DNA of 64,000 nucleotides from Clostridium estertheticum. GTDB taxonomy: Bacteria; Bacillota; Clostridia; Clostridiales; Clostridiaceae. The position numbers were made by a program, and so were the translations under genes. The stretch spans positions 1,943,001-2,007,000 of the forward strand of contig NZ_JAAMNH020000001.1 of NCBI RefSeq assembly GCF_011065935.2, in the 5' to 3' direction. This document shows, one piece after another, positions 16,761 through 25,243 of this stretch (its first letter is position 1; each line of letters opens with the position of its first letter). The notes under the pieces were generated by a model, which was not told the origin of the DNA, ran no database searches, and worked only from the letters and a program-made list of their open reading frames with translations.

Positions 16761-17240
16761 ATGGAACTTACCCACATAAATGACGAAGGAAGGGCTAAAA
16801 TGGTGGATGTATCAGAAAAGTGCGACACTGTACGTGAAGCTATAGCAGTTGGGTCTATATCAATGAAAAGAGAAACCTTAGAAAGAATAAGGGACGGCTC
16901 TATTTCAAAAGGAGATGTACTAGCTGTAGCCCAAGTAGGCGGAATTATGGGTGCTAAAAGCACTTCGCAAATAATACCAATGTGCCACGCAATAATGATA
17001 TCAGGTTGCGATATTAGTTTTAAAATTGACTTTGAAAACAGTAAAATTGAAATAACCGCCACCACAAAGACAGTAGGAAAAACAGGCATTGAGATGGAAG
17101 CCCTAACTGCGGTATCTGTTGCAGCACTAACTATTTATGATATGTGCAAGGCGATTGATAGGGGAATGATTATAAATAATATTATGCTTGTACGAAAAAG
17201 TGGAGGCAAATCAGGAATATTTGAAAGGAAGGGATTGTAA
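16761..17240 (+). CDS. moaC: Cyclic pyranopterin monophosphate synthase
   Basis: The 159-residue protein converts the MoaA product into cPMP. Family motifs are THINDEGRAKMVDVSEK, IPMCHAI and GIEMEALTAVSVAALTIYDM, and the length matches MoaC. It overlaps the next gene by one base (TAATG), showing tight coupling. Confidence 0.95.
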   Translation: MELTHINDEGRAKMVDVSEKCDTVREAIAVGSISMKRETLERIRDGSISKGDVLAVAQVGGIMGAKSTSQIIPMCHAIMISGCDISFKIDFENSKIEITATTKTVGKTGIEMEALTAVSVAALTIYDMCKAIDRGMIINNIMLVRKSGGKSGIFERKGL

Positions 17241-17674
17241 TGGCAAAGGTTACTGCTGTAAATATAAGTGAGAAAAAAGGTGTAATAAAACATCCTATAG
17301 AAAGTGGATACTTTAAAATTGACCACGGCATTGTTGGAGATGCACATGCAGGAAATTGGCATAGACAGGTGAGCTTTCTGGGGGAGGAGAGCATTGATAA
17401 AATGAGAGCTAGTGGAGTAGAAGGCTTATGTTCAGGGAAATTTGCTGAAAATCTTACTACAGAGGGAATAGTTTTGTACGAGCTTCCTGTGGGAACAAAA
17501 CTTAAAATTGGAGAGGTAGTATTAGAGGTAACACAGATAGGAAAAGAATGTCATAAGGGCTGTGAAATTATGAAACTAGTTGGAGACTGCATAATGCCAA
17601 GAGAAGGTATATTTGCCAAGGTACTTACAGAGGGATATATTAAATCCGGAGATGATATTGTAGTGGAGGCATAA
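17240..17674 (+). CDS. MOSC-domain protein
   Basis: The 144-residue protein is a stand-alone MOSC domain: GDAHAGNWHRQVSFLGEESI, KFAENLTTEGI, VLEVTQIGKECHKGC and the late GIFAKVLTEG. The conserved Cys of MOSC proteins is in KECHKGC. Such domains carry sulfur or assist Moco or Wco maturation and are common in clostridial cofactor operons. It starts on the moaC stop codon and ends 5 bases before the sigma-54 activator, whose ribosome site lies in its last codons. Confidence 0.88.
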   Translation: MAKVTAVNISEKKGVIKHPIESGYFKIDHGIVGDAHAGNWHRQVSFLGEESIDKMRASGVEGLCSGKFAENLTTEGIVLYELPVGTKLKIGEVVLEVTQIGKECHKGCEIMKLVGDCIMPREGIFAKVLTEGYIKSGDDIVVEA

Positions 17675-17679
17675 AAATT

Positions 17680-19602
17680 ATGGATGCATACATTAAAGCG
17701 TCAAAGGATAGATGTAATGAAATGGAGTTAAGACCTGAAAATTTATTTAGCACTAAGGTGTTAGATGGTTGGGAATTACAGAAAAACTTAGAGAGAAACA
17801 GGGAACTTATTTTGAATGCAGCCACCTTTATGGATCATTTATATAATTTCGTAAAAGGCTCTGAGTTTTTTGCTTTATTATGTGATAGTGATGGGTGTAT
17901 CTTAAACGTAGTTGGAGATGAAAAAATATTATTAGAAGCTGTAAAACTAAAAATGATTACTGGTGCTTACATGGATGAAGCCCATATCGGTACTAATGCA
18001 ATGAGCCTTGTACTCTCGGAAGGAGTTCCGGTTCAGGTTTCTGGGAAGGAACATTTTATTAATGCCTATCATAAATGGACATGTTCTGCGGCACCTATTA
18101 AGGATGAGACTGGTAATGTAATTGGAATTATTAACTTAACTGGCTATATAGAAAATGTTAATCCTCATACCTTGGGTATGGTGGTGGCGGCTGCGGATGC
18201 CATTGAAAGAATGCTGGAAAACAACAAATACAATTTAATGCTTGAGATTTCAAAAAAACGTATAGAGACAACCTTTGAATCCATTTCTTCAGGGATTTTG
18301 ACCTGTGATTTGCTAGGGAACATAACAACAATGAATAAGCAGGTTGCTATTATGTTTGGCTATAGTGATGAAGAAATGAAAAATATTAAAATATCTAATT
18401 TAATTTTAAATTGGAATGAAATTCTAGAAGGTATTAAATCAAAGGAAGCATGTACAGATGAAGATATATATGTTAATACACTAGTGAATAAACTTCAATT
18501 TACCCTTACAGCATGCCCTATTTATGGCATGGATATGAAGATTGAAGAAATAACGCTTGTATTTTGTGAACTAAAAAAGAGTAGGAAGCTGGCGGGGAGA
18601 ATCTTGAGTGGTCAAGCAATATACACTTTTGGCAAAATTATAGGGGCAAATGAAAAATTTAAAAAGCTTACTGAATATGCAAAAAAAATAGCAGATAGTA
18701 AATCTACGATATTGCTAACTGGTGAAAGTGGAACAGGCAAGGAAGTTTTTGCCCAAGCTATTCACAATCACAGCAAGCGAAGTGAAGAGCCTTTTATAGC
18801 AGTAAATTGTGGTGCCATTCCAAGGACACTTATAGAATCAGAACTTTTTGGCTATGAAGGTGGAGCATTTACTGGTGCAAAAAAAGGTGGGAATATAGGC
18901 AAGTTTGAAATTGCTGAGGGCGGTACAATTTTTCTTGATGAAATAGGAGAAATGCCTTCTGATTTGCAGATAAGATTACTTAGAGTAATTGAAGAAGGTG
19001 TAATAAATAGAATAGGAAGCTCAAAACAAATAAATAGCGATGTAAGGATTATGGCGGCTTCAAATAAGGATCTGAAACATGAGGTGGAGATAGGGAACTT
19101 TAGAAAAGATCTTTATTATAGACTAAATGTTCTCCCATTATATTTACCTCCGCTAAGAGAACGTAGGGACGATATAGCAGAGCTCGTGAGTTATTATATG
19201 AGAAAAACCTCTAAGAAACTTAATAAACATACGGTAGATATTTCAGAAGAATATATGGACTATCTGATAAATTACGATTGGCCGGGAAATATAAGAGAAC
19301 TAGAAAATGTAATTGAACGTATAGTTAATTCCGAAGTAATTCAGATGAATTTATATAATGAAGTGCCTCTCGAAGAAAAGAAATCAATAGACCTATATGT
19401 AGGGAATACCTTGGAACAGATGGAAAAACACTATATAACTGAAGTTATTAAAGAAGTTAATGGTAATATGAGTTTAGCTGCGAAAATATTGGATATTGCA
19501 AGGAGTTCGCTGTATAGAAAAGTTGAAAAATATGAAATTGATTGTCCGGAAATAGAACATTGTTCTAAAATGCAACACTTTAAAAGGTCCAAAGTGTATT
19601 AA
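17680..19602 (+). CDS. Sigma-54-dependent transcriptional activator (GAF-PAS-AAA-Fis)
   Basis: The 640-residue enhancer-binding protein begins with a GAF-like sensor (about residues 60-185). A PAS domain (about 195-300) follows, then an AAA+ core with Walker A GESGTGKE, the sigma-54 contact loop GAFTGA and Walker B TIFLDEIGEM. A Fis-type helix-turn-helix closes it (SLAAKILDIARSSLYRKV). It lies directly before a -24/-12 promoter driving aor, so it almost certainly activates AOR synthesis. The sensor ligand is unknown; GAF and PAS domains could read a small molecule or redox state. Confidence 0.92.
   Translation: MDAYIKASKDRCNEMELRPENLFSTKVLDGWELQKNLERNRELILNAATFMDHLYNFVKGSEFFALLCDSDGCILNVVGDEKILLEAVKLKMITGAYMDEAHIGTNAMSLVLSEGVPVQVSGKEHFINAYHKWTCSAAPIKDETGNVIGIINLTGYIENVNPHTLGMVVAAADAIERMLENNKYNLMLEISKKRIETTFESISSGILTCDLLGNITTMNKQVAIMFGYSDEEMKNIKISNLILNWNEILEGIKSKEACTDEDIYVNTLVNKLQFTLTACPIYGMDMKIEEITLVFCELKKSRKLAGRILSGQAIYTFGKIIGANEKFKKLTEYAKKIADSKSTILLTGESGTGKEVFAQAIHNHSKRSEEPFIAVNCGAIPRTLIESELFGYEGGAFTGAKKGGNIGKFEIAEGGTIFLDEIGEMPSDLQIRLLRVIEEGVINRIGSSKQINSDVRIMAASNKDLKHEVEIGNFRKDLYYRLNVLPLYLPPLRERRDDIAELVSYYMRKTSKKLNKHTVDISEEYMDYLINYDWPGNIRELENVIERIVNSEVIQMNLYNEVPLEEKKSIDLYVGNTLEQMEKHYITEVIKEVNGNMSLAAKILDIARSSLYRKVEKYEIDCPEIEHCSKMQHFKRSKVY
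19553..19597. promoter_or_regulatory. Palindromes upstream of aor, candidate enhancer sites
   Basis: TAGAACATTGTTCTA (19553-19567) is a perfect interrupted palindrome, and ACACTTT/AAAGTGT (19575-19581 and 19591-19597) is a second inverted pair. They lie 100-145 bases upstream of the sigma-54 promoter, inside the end of the activator gene. That is a usual place for activator binding sites, but binding is inferred. Confidence 0.45.
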
Positions 19603-19698
19603 AGTGGGACAGTGAGTAAAATTTTTAAATATCATTTTTTTTTGGTATCTGAAGCGCCCTAGAATCAATAGTCTCAATAAATTATAAAATTTTTTACC

Positions 19699-19714
19699 TT
19701 GGCATCAAACTTGC
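19699..19714 (+). promoter_or_regulatory. Sigma-54 (-24/-12) promoter of aor
   Basis: TTGGCATCAAACTTGC carries the invariant GG (19701-19702) and GC (19713-19714) exactly 10 bases apart, matching the TGGCAC-N5-TTGC pattern. It lies between the sigma-54 activator gene and aor. Confidence 0.85.
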
Positions 19715-19760
19715 GTTGTATATAAGTATATAGAACAAAATGTTTGGAGGAGGGGTATTT

Positions 19761-21557
19761 ATGTATGGTTATAATGGTAAAATATTAAGAATTAATTTAA
19801 AAGAAAAGACTGTTAAAGTTGAAGCGCTTGATTTTGAACAAGCGAAAAAATTCATTGGTGGTAGAGGACTTGGAACAAAAATATTTATGGATGAGGTAGA
19901 TCCTATGGTTGATCCATTAAGCCCTGAAAATAAACTTATAATTGTTACAGGACCATTAACAGGCACACCTGTTCCAACTGGTGGAAGATATATGGTAGTT
20001 ACGAAATCACCACTATCAAATACAATTGCTTGCTCAAATTCTGGTGGTCACTGGGGAGCTGAATTTAAGGCTACAGGCTATGACATAATTATACTTGAAG
20101 GAAAAGCAGATTCACCAGTTTACTTAACAATAATTGATGATAAAGTAGAAATAAAGGATGCAAGTAGTCTTTGGGGAAAACTTGTTACTGAAACTACAGA
20201 TATTATAAAGAGTGAAATGCCAGATAAAGCAAAAGTTATGACTATTGGACCGGCAGGTGAAAGATTATCTAAAATGGCTTCCATAATGAATGAGTATGAC
20301 AGAGCAGCAGGTCGTTCTGGTGTTGGTGCTGTTATGGGTTCAAAGAATTTAAAAGCTATTGCAGTTAAAGGAAGTTCAAAGCCACAAATAGCAGATGAGG
20401 TTAAGTTAAAAGAGGTTTCAAAAGTTTGGATGAAGGCTATAAAAGAAAATGGGGTTACAGGAGCAGGTCTTCCAACTTATGGAACTGCAGTTCTTGTAAA
20501 TATACTTAATGAAAACGGTGTACACCCAACTAACAATTTCCAAAAGTCTTATTTTGAGAAAGCCGATGACATTAGTGGTGAAACAATGACCAAAGATTAC
20601 TTAGTAAGAAAAAATCCTTGTTATAGATGCCCCATCGCTTGTGGAAGATATGTAAAAATAGAGGATATGGGTATAGAGGTTGGCGGACCAGAATATGAAA
20701 CACTATGGTCTTTTGGCTCAGATTGTGGAATAGCTGATATGAATGCGATCAACAAGGCAAACTATTGGTGCAATGAATATGGTATGGATACAATTTCTGT
20801 AGGTGCCACAATTGCGGCTGGAATGGAACTTTATCAAAAGGGATATATTAAAGATGTTGAACTTGAGGGAACGCCACTAGAATTTGGAAATGTACAAGGA
20901 ATGCTTGATTGGACAATAAAAATTGGAAAATCAGAAGGACTTGGAGCAAAAATGGCTCAAGGTTCATACAGGCTTTGTGATTCTTATGGTGCAGCCCACC
21001 TTTCAATGACAGTTAAAAAGCTTGAAATTCCAGCTTATGACCCAAGAGGTATAATGGGACAAGGGCTTTCATATGCTACTTCAAACAGGGGCGGCTGCCA
21101 TGTAAGAGGATATATGATATCACCAGAAATATTAGGCTTGCCACAAAAATTGGATAGATTTGCACTTGAGGGGAAAGCTACTTGGACTAAGATTTTCCAA
21201 GACTTAACTGCAGCTATAGATTCCCTTGGATTATGTTTATTTACCTCCTTTGCAATGGGAGCTCCAGACTATGCTAACCTGTATAATGCAGTATGTGGTA
21301 CAGAGCACACAGCAGAATCTATACTTGAAGCAGGAGATAGAATTTACAACATTGAAAGACAATTTAATCTTCTAGCTGGAATAGATCAATCTCAAGATAC
21401 ACTTCCAAAAAGATTACTTGAAGAGCCAATTACAGAAGGGCCTTCTAAAGGTAATGTACACAGACTTTCAGAACTTCTTCCAGAGTACTATCTCGAGCGA
21501 GGCTGGGATGAAAAAGGTAACCCAACGCAGGGAAAATTAAAAGCATTGGGATTATAA
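19761..21557 (+). CDS. aor: Aldehyde:ferredoxin oxidoreductase (tungsten type)
   Basis: The 598-residue enzyme interconverts aldehydes and carboxylic acids with ferredoxin as electron partner. It shows the bis-pterin binding region (GGRGLGTKIF, TGGRYMVVTKSPLS) and the [4Fe-4S] Cys in NPCYRCPIACGRYVK. The last ligand is expected in the C-terminal part, probably in GLCLFTSF. ATG 19761 follows GGAGGAGGGG at 6 bases; the earlier ATG 19740 lies before that site. A sigma-54 promoter precedes it, and moaD and a small partner gene follow. The tungsten island upstream supports W as metal. AOR lets fermenting or acetogenic clostridia reduce acids to aldehydes. Confidence 0.95.
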   Translation: MYGYNGKILRINLKEKTVKVEALDFEQAKKFIGGRGLGTKIFMDEVDPMVDPLSPENKLIIVTGPLTGTPVPTGGRYMVVTKSPLSNTIACSNSGGHWGAEFKATGYDIIILEGKADSPVYLTIIDDKVEIKDASSLWGKLVTETTDIIKSEMPDKAKVMTIGPAGERLSKMASIMNEYDRAAGRSGVGAVMGSKNLKAIAVKGSSKPQIADEVKLKEVSKVWMKAIKENGVTGAGLPTYGTAVLVNILNENGVHPTNNFQKSYFEKADDISGETMTKDYLVRKNPCYRCPIACGRYVKIEDMGIEVGGPEYETLWSFGSDCGIADMNAINKANYWCNEYGMDTISVGATIAAGMELYQKGYIKDVELEGTPLEFGNVQGMLDWTIKIGKSEGLGAKMAQGSYRLCDSYGAAHLSMTVKKLEIPAYDPRGIMGQGLSYATSNRGGCHVRGYMISPEILGLPQKLDRFALEGKATWTKIFQDLTAAIDSLGLCLFTSFAMGAPDYANLYNAVCGTEHTAESILEAGDRIYNIERQFNLLAGIDQSQDTLPKRLLEEPITEGPSKGNVHRLSELLPEYYLERGWDEKGNPTQGKLKALGL

Positions 21558-21608
21558 TTTATAAGATTATAGGAAATAGTATCTAAGTTCTAATTGGGAG
21601 GTGAAAAT

Positions 21609-21833
21609 GTGAAAATTACAGTGAAATTATTTGCTACATTTAGAGATGGTAGGGACAAAATTCAAGTTTTTGAACTGGAACAAGGTGAAACTCCAGAAGA
21701 TGTTATATCTATTTTAGGAATAGAAAAAGCTGAGGTTGCAATATTACTTGTTAATGGACGAGATGGACAATTTGACAAGCCACTTTTAGAGGGAGATCTA
21801 ATAGCACTTTTCCCACCAGTTGGAGGCGGATAA
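21609..21833 (+). CDS. moaD: MoaD/ThiS-family sulfur carrier
   Basis: The 74-residue beta-grasp protein ends in FPPVGGG, the Gly-Gly tail that is adenylated and thiocarboxylated by a ThiF/MoeB enzyme. GTG 21609 follows GGGAGGTG. Its position right after aor suggests supply of dithiolene sulfur for the AOR cofactor. No moaE is visible in the window. A two-domain ThiF-like enzyme lies 1.2 kb away on the other strand and is a plausible activator. Confidence 0.85.
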   Translation: MKITVKLFATFRDGRDKIQVFELEQGETPEDVISILGIEKAEVAILLVNGRDGQFDKPLLEGDLIALFPPVGGG

Positions 21834-21840
21834 TAGCTAA

Positions 21841-22104
21841 ATGGATTTTATAGAAAAAGAGCTAGAGATGAGAGGCATGAAAAGAATAGAAATAGTAAAT
21901 TATTTTATTAGCATGGGCGGCAAAGTTATAAGTGATGAGAACTTCATTGGAAATGGTTGGGAGGTAGAGATATCTGAGGAAAAAACAATTACACTTGGCT
22001 CTCTTAAGATACCAGCTACGATAGTTATTTTACGATGTAGGGAAGATCTCATAGATGGAATGATGGTTGCTTTCCGGCTAAGATTCTTATCGGCAGGGGG
22101 ATAA
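21841..22104 (+). CDS. Small AOR-associated protein ending in Gly-Gly
   Basis: The 87-residue protein starts 8 bases after moaD, with a GGAGGCGG ribosome site formed by the moaD end. It shows IEVVNY-type beta/alpha text (RIEIVNYFISMGGKV, NGWEVEI, PATIVILRCREDLIDGMM) and ends in RFLSAGG. It may correspond to the MoaD-related C-terminal domain that is fused to MoaD in some lineages, but I cannot confirm that. The terminal Gly-Gly is striking beside a sulfur carrier. It has no signal peptide and should be cytoplasmic. Confidence 0.7.
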   Translation: MDFIEKELEMRGMKRIEIVNYFISMGGKVISDENFIGNGWEVEISEEKTITLGSLKIPATIVILRCREDLIDGMMVAFRLRFLSAGG

Positions 22105-22120
22105 AAAAAGTAAATGAGAT

Positions 22121-22160
22121 AATAAAGGAATCAGGTTGATTTAACTGATTCCTTTATGTT
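22121..22160. terminator. Bidirectional terminator
   Basis: ATAAAGGAATCAG...TT and AA.CTGATTCCTTTAT form a long stem with one bulge around GATTT. It lies between the forward aor operon and the reverse lipoprotein gene and can serve both. Confidence 0.82.
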
Positions 22161-23060
22161 TTAATTATTTATAGCAGTAATCATTAATTTAGAATCACTG
22201 CCAGTAGGTGCTTGTTCATTAATCCAAATATTATATAAACCTTCACCAAACATTATTCCTTGCCAATTAACAAACATATACTTTGTATATGCGTTACTAA
22301 TTGCTTGTTTATAATTAGGATTGAAAATTTGGTCGTAATTTTTAATAAAATCATCTTTGTTTTGTATTTTGGTAACTTTACCATTAATCTTAACATTAAT
22401 AGGATATCGTATTTGCGCGGCGAAACCTTTTTTATCACCATCAACTACCAGCTTTTGAATTTTGCTAGCAAAGTTTTCTACATCTTTATCATTTTTAGTA
22501 TTCAGTGCAACCGCATATCTCTTTCCATATTCCACCCCAGGAATATTACTTTTAAGTGATAATGTAAATGGATAACTTTTTTTGCTATCTGCACTTATCC
22601 ATGTTCCTTCAATTTTATCAACTGTGCTCAATGTTCCTTTAAATACACCTGTATTTTTACCTGCTTCATCATATTCATATAATAAGATATTTTTTTCTCC
22701 TGCTTTTCCTACAAGTTTAATTTCTTTTCTCTGTTTATCATAAAAGTACGTTCCAACTATATTTCCTTTCAATGGATAAATGCTCATATGAATTGGGAGC
22801 GTATTATTTATTGTGCCCTGATAATCATAATATCCAATTTCAAACTGACTTTTAGTAGTATCAATATTTTGGAGTGATTTTGAAATTATATCATCATTAG
22901 TGACTTCATCATTTTTTGTTGTTTTTCCTGATCCTGGATTATTATTTATTACGGTATCATTAACCGCAGGTTTAGTTATATTATTAACGTCCTTTTTCGA
23001 GCTTGAACACCCTGTTAAGGTGACCATTAAAGCAATGATAAGAATTACTGTTTTTTTCAT
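22161..23060 (-). CDS. Lipoprotein of unknown function
   Basis: The 299-residue product has a lipoprotein signal with lipobox LTGC (C18), followed by a low-complexity Ser/Asn/Lys linker (about 20-60). The mature part has two regions. One is beta-rich (residues 75-170, with GNIVGTYFYDKQRKEIKL and KIEGTWISADSKKSYPF); the other is an alpha/beta end (about 185-299). It starts one base after the stop of the ThiF-like gene and its ribosome site lies in that gene, so the two are co-transcribed. I do not recognise the family. Confidence 0.75.
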   Translation of the reverse strand: MKKTVILIIALMVTLTGCSSSKKDVNNITKPAVNDTVINNNPGSGKTTKNDEVTNDDIISKSLQNIDTTKSQFEIGYYDYQGTINNTLPIHMSIYPLKGNIVGTYFYDKQRKEIKLVGKAGEKNILLYEYDEAGKNTGVFKGTLSTVDKIEGTWISADSKKSYPFTLSLKSNIPGVEYGKRYAVALNTKNDKDVENFASKIQKLVVDGDKKGFAAQIRYPINVKINGKVTKIQNKDDFIKNYDQIFNPNYKQAISNAYTKYMFVNWQGIMFGEGLYNIWINEQAPTGSDSKLMITAINN

Positions 23061-23061
23061 T

Positions 23062-24567
23062 TTAATTCATCTCCTTATTGTTTGTTGATTCACAGGAGTT
23101 ATTATAGTCAACAAGCTCAGTAATTGTTGGCTCTGCACCACATAAATTACAGTTTGTAGACTTATTCATACTAATAGTATCAAAATCAGAATCTAATGCA
23201 TCATAGTAGATTATCCTATTAGATAATGTGTCTCCTATGTCTAAGAGTAGCTTTACAACTTCCGATGCTTGAAGAAATCCCATGAATCCAGGTACAGGAC
23301 CTAAAACACCTGCTTCAGAACAACTAGTACCAGGCTTTTGATTAGGCATTAGTGGGAAGGCACAACGATAACATGGACCCTTGTTTGGTAATATTGTCAT
23401 AATTAATCCATGAAACCTTACCACCGCTGCATCTACCAATGGTTTATTGGCGAAAAAACATGAGTCATTTAGAAGATAGCGAGTTGGGAAATTATCAACT
23501 GCATCTATAATAACATCATAATCAGAAGTTATATCTAGTGCATTTTGGATATTGATGCTAGTATTATAAGTTACGACCTTTACATCCGGATTTAAATCAC
23601 TGATGAAAGCTTCTGCTGATTCCACCTTTGGCATGCCAATCCTAGAAGTAGCATGAAGTATTTGTCGGTTAAGGTTACTTATTTCTACACTATCATAATC
23701 AATGACACCAATGGTTCCTACGCCTAAACTGGATAGCGCATAAGCTACAGGAGACCCAAGGCCTCCGGTACCGACAATCAATACTTTACTATTTGATAGT
23801 TTTTTATCGTTATAGTTTTCTGAATTTTTAGGTAAATTATTCTCATATGAACTATTTTTAAGAAAATCAGTTATTGCTAAATAAAAAACCTTATTATCCC
23901 ACTTGTAAAATTTCATAGATAGTAGATTAAAATATAATGGTTTATCTAATACCTTCCCTAAATTCAAAGAGAGCTTTATACATTCTACGGAGGTAAGCGC
24001 TGAAAGAACGCAATTAGAAAGAACATTACCTTCTTTTTCCTGCACATTATTTCCAAAGGAATTAGAATCTATGGGTAGAGGCTTTATAAGTAACTCATTA
24101 AAATCCTCTTGATTACTAAAAGTTTGAAGGAAGCCATTCCAACCATTGTTAATGGACACAATGGTTGGAATGAATTTAGAATGATTGTGGCTACAAGAAA
24201 AACTTATCAAATTATCTTGAAGTTCTACATATTTACTAATCAATATTCTAATTACAAAACCTTCATTAAAAAGAGAGTCACTGTATACTATTGATAATTC
24301 ATTATTAGCAAGTTCAATAACTACATCACTATTTAAATCTTGTATGTTTTTAAATAATTTTTCATACCCCAGGGAATCTTTAAAATAACAAGAAATATAA
24401 CCTATTCCAGAGGCTGCAAGATAATATATAAGGGAAGAGGCTTCTTGTACTGTAGATGCATATAAATAAATTTTTGACTGGGTTATTTTCTTTTGGCCAG
24501 AGCCACTAATTTCAGGGATAATAATATTTCTTAAATATCTATTAATTTGGTCTTTTGATAAAATCAT
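23062..24567 (-). CDS. Tandem E1-like (ThiF/MoeB) adenylyltransferase with an inactive N-terminal half
   Basis: Residues about 258-487 form a complete ThiF/MoeB domain: nucleotide loop VGTGGLGS (265-272), D290, R301 in SNLNRQ, DAVDN (355-359), zinc Cys C399/C402 and C473/C476, and PGTSCSEAGVLG with C416. Residues about 8-230 look like a second, decayed copy. RYLRNIIIPEISGSGQKK is the usual ThiF start, but the glycine loop is replaced by LYASTVQEASSL, and GNVLSNCVLSALTSVECIKL mirrors the C-terminal helix region. The active half should adenylate a Gly-Gly protein such as MoaD or ThiS. GGAGGTG precedes ATG 24567. Confidence 0.83.
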   Translation of the reverse strand: MILSKDQINRYLRNIIIPEISGSGQKKITQSKIYLYASTVQEASSLIYYLAASGIGYISCYFKDSLGYEKLFKNIQDLNSDVVIELANNELSIVYSDSLFNEGFVIRILISKYVELQDNLISFSCSHNHSKFIPTIVSINNGWNGFLQTFSNQEDFNELLIKPLPIDSNSFGNNVQEKEGNVLSNCVLSALTSVECIKLSLNLGKVLDKPLYFNLLSMKFYKWDNKVFYLAITDFLKNSSYENNLPKNSENYNDKKLSNSKVLIVGTGGLGSPVAYALSSLGVGTIGVIDYDSVEISNLNRQILHATSRIGMPKVESAEAFISDLNPDVKVVTYNTSINIQNALDITSDYDVIIDAVDNFPTRYLLNDSCFFANKPLVDAAVVRFHGLIMTILPNKGPCYRCAFPLMPNQKPGTSCSEAGVLGPVPGFMGFLQASEVVKLLLDIGDTLSNRIIYYDALDSDFDTISMNKSTNCNLCGAEPTITELVDYNNSCESTNNKEMN

Positions 24568-24609
24568 TAAAACACCTCCTATAATAAAAAATTCACTATA
24601 ATGTGAAAA

Positions 24610-24981
24610 TTATAATCCATGGATTAAGAAATAATTTTTTATTGCATTGTGCAATGCATCAGCTGCTATGTTTGAACAAAGTAGCTTTTCTACAGGTAGA
24701 CCTCCTAGAGCTTCTGAAACATCTTCATTTTGTATATTAAAAGCATCCTCTAAGGTTTTATTAATTGCGAGTATTGTAACCATACTGCTTGCTGCAATTG
24801 CAGCACCACATCCAAAGGTTTTGAATTTAATATCCACCAATAGGTTGTTTTTTACTTTTATAAATATCTTTATCTTATCACCATCTACAGGGTTACCTGT
24901 CTCACCAATAGCATCTGCATCAGGTATTTCTCCAGCATTTCTTGGATCAGAAAAATGATCCATAACTATATCATTATACAC
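24610..24981 (-). CDS. NifU/IscU-like scaffold lacking a canonical cluster Cys
   Basis: The 123-residue protein is an IscU-fold scaffold: MYNDIVMDHFSDPRNAGEI, FKTFGCGAAIAASSM and LLCSNIAADALHNAI. The usual GNPxCGD motif reads GNPVDGD, so the first ligand Cys is Asp (D33), and the His next to the third Cys is Leu. C58 and C102 remain. I chose GTG 24981 because GAGGAGG lies 7-8 bases upstream and this gives the family's usual start; GTG 24990 overlaps that site. It lies 42 bases before the tandem-E1 gene, probably in the same operon, pointing to sulfur transfer or an unusual cluster role. Confidence 0.82.
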   Translation of the reverse strand: MYNDIVMDHFSDPRNAGEIPDADAIGETGNPVDGDKIKIFIKVKNNLLVDIKFKTFGCGAAIAASSMVTILAINKTLEDAFNIQNEDVSEALGGLPVEKLLCSNIAADALHNAIKNYFLIHGL

Positions 24982-25243
24982 AGGATACACCTCCTCAAAA
25001 TGGTAAACATATATTTATGAAAAACAACCACATATATGATTGTCCATACCTTAAGTATATTATAATGCTTTTACATAAGGGGTTCAACAAGGATTACATT
25101 TTTTAGTATATAGTTAGGTGTTTATAATTTCTGCTTTCTATAAGCTTTTTAAATAAAGTGGTAACTTAATTATCAAATGTTGAATCTAATGGTATAAACT
25201 ATTATAATGTAAATAATAGATATTATTAGAGTGAGGGGATTTA

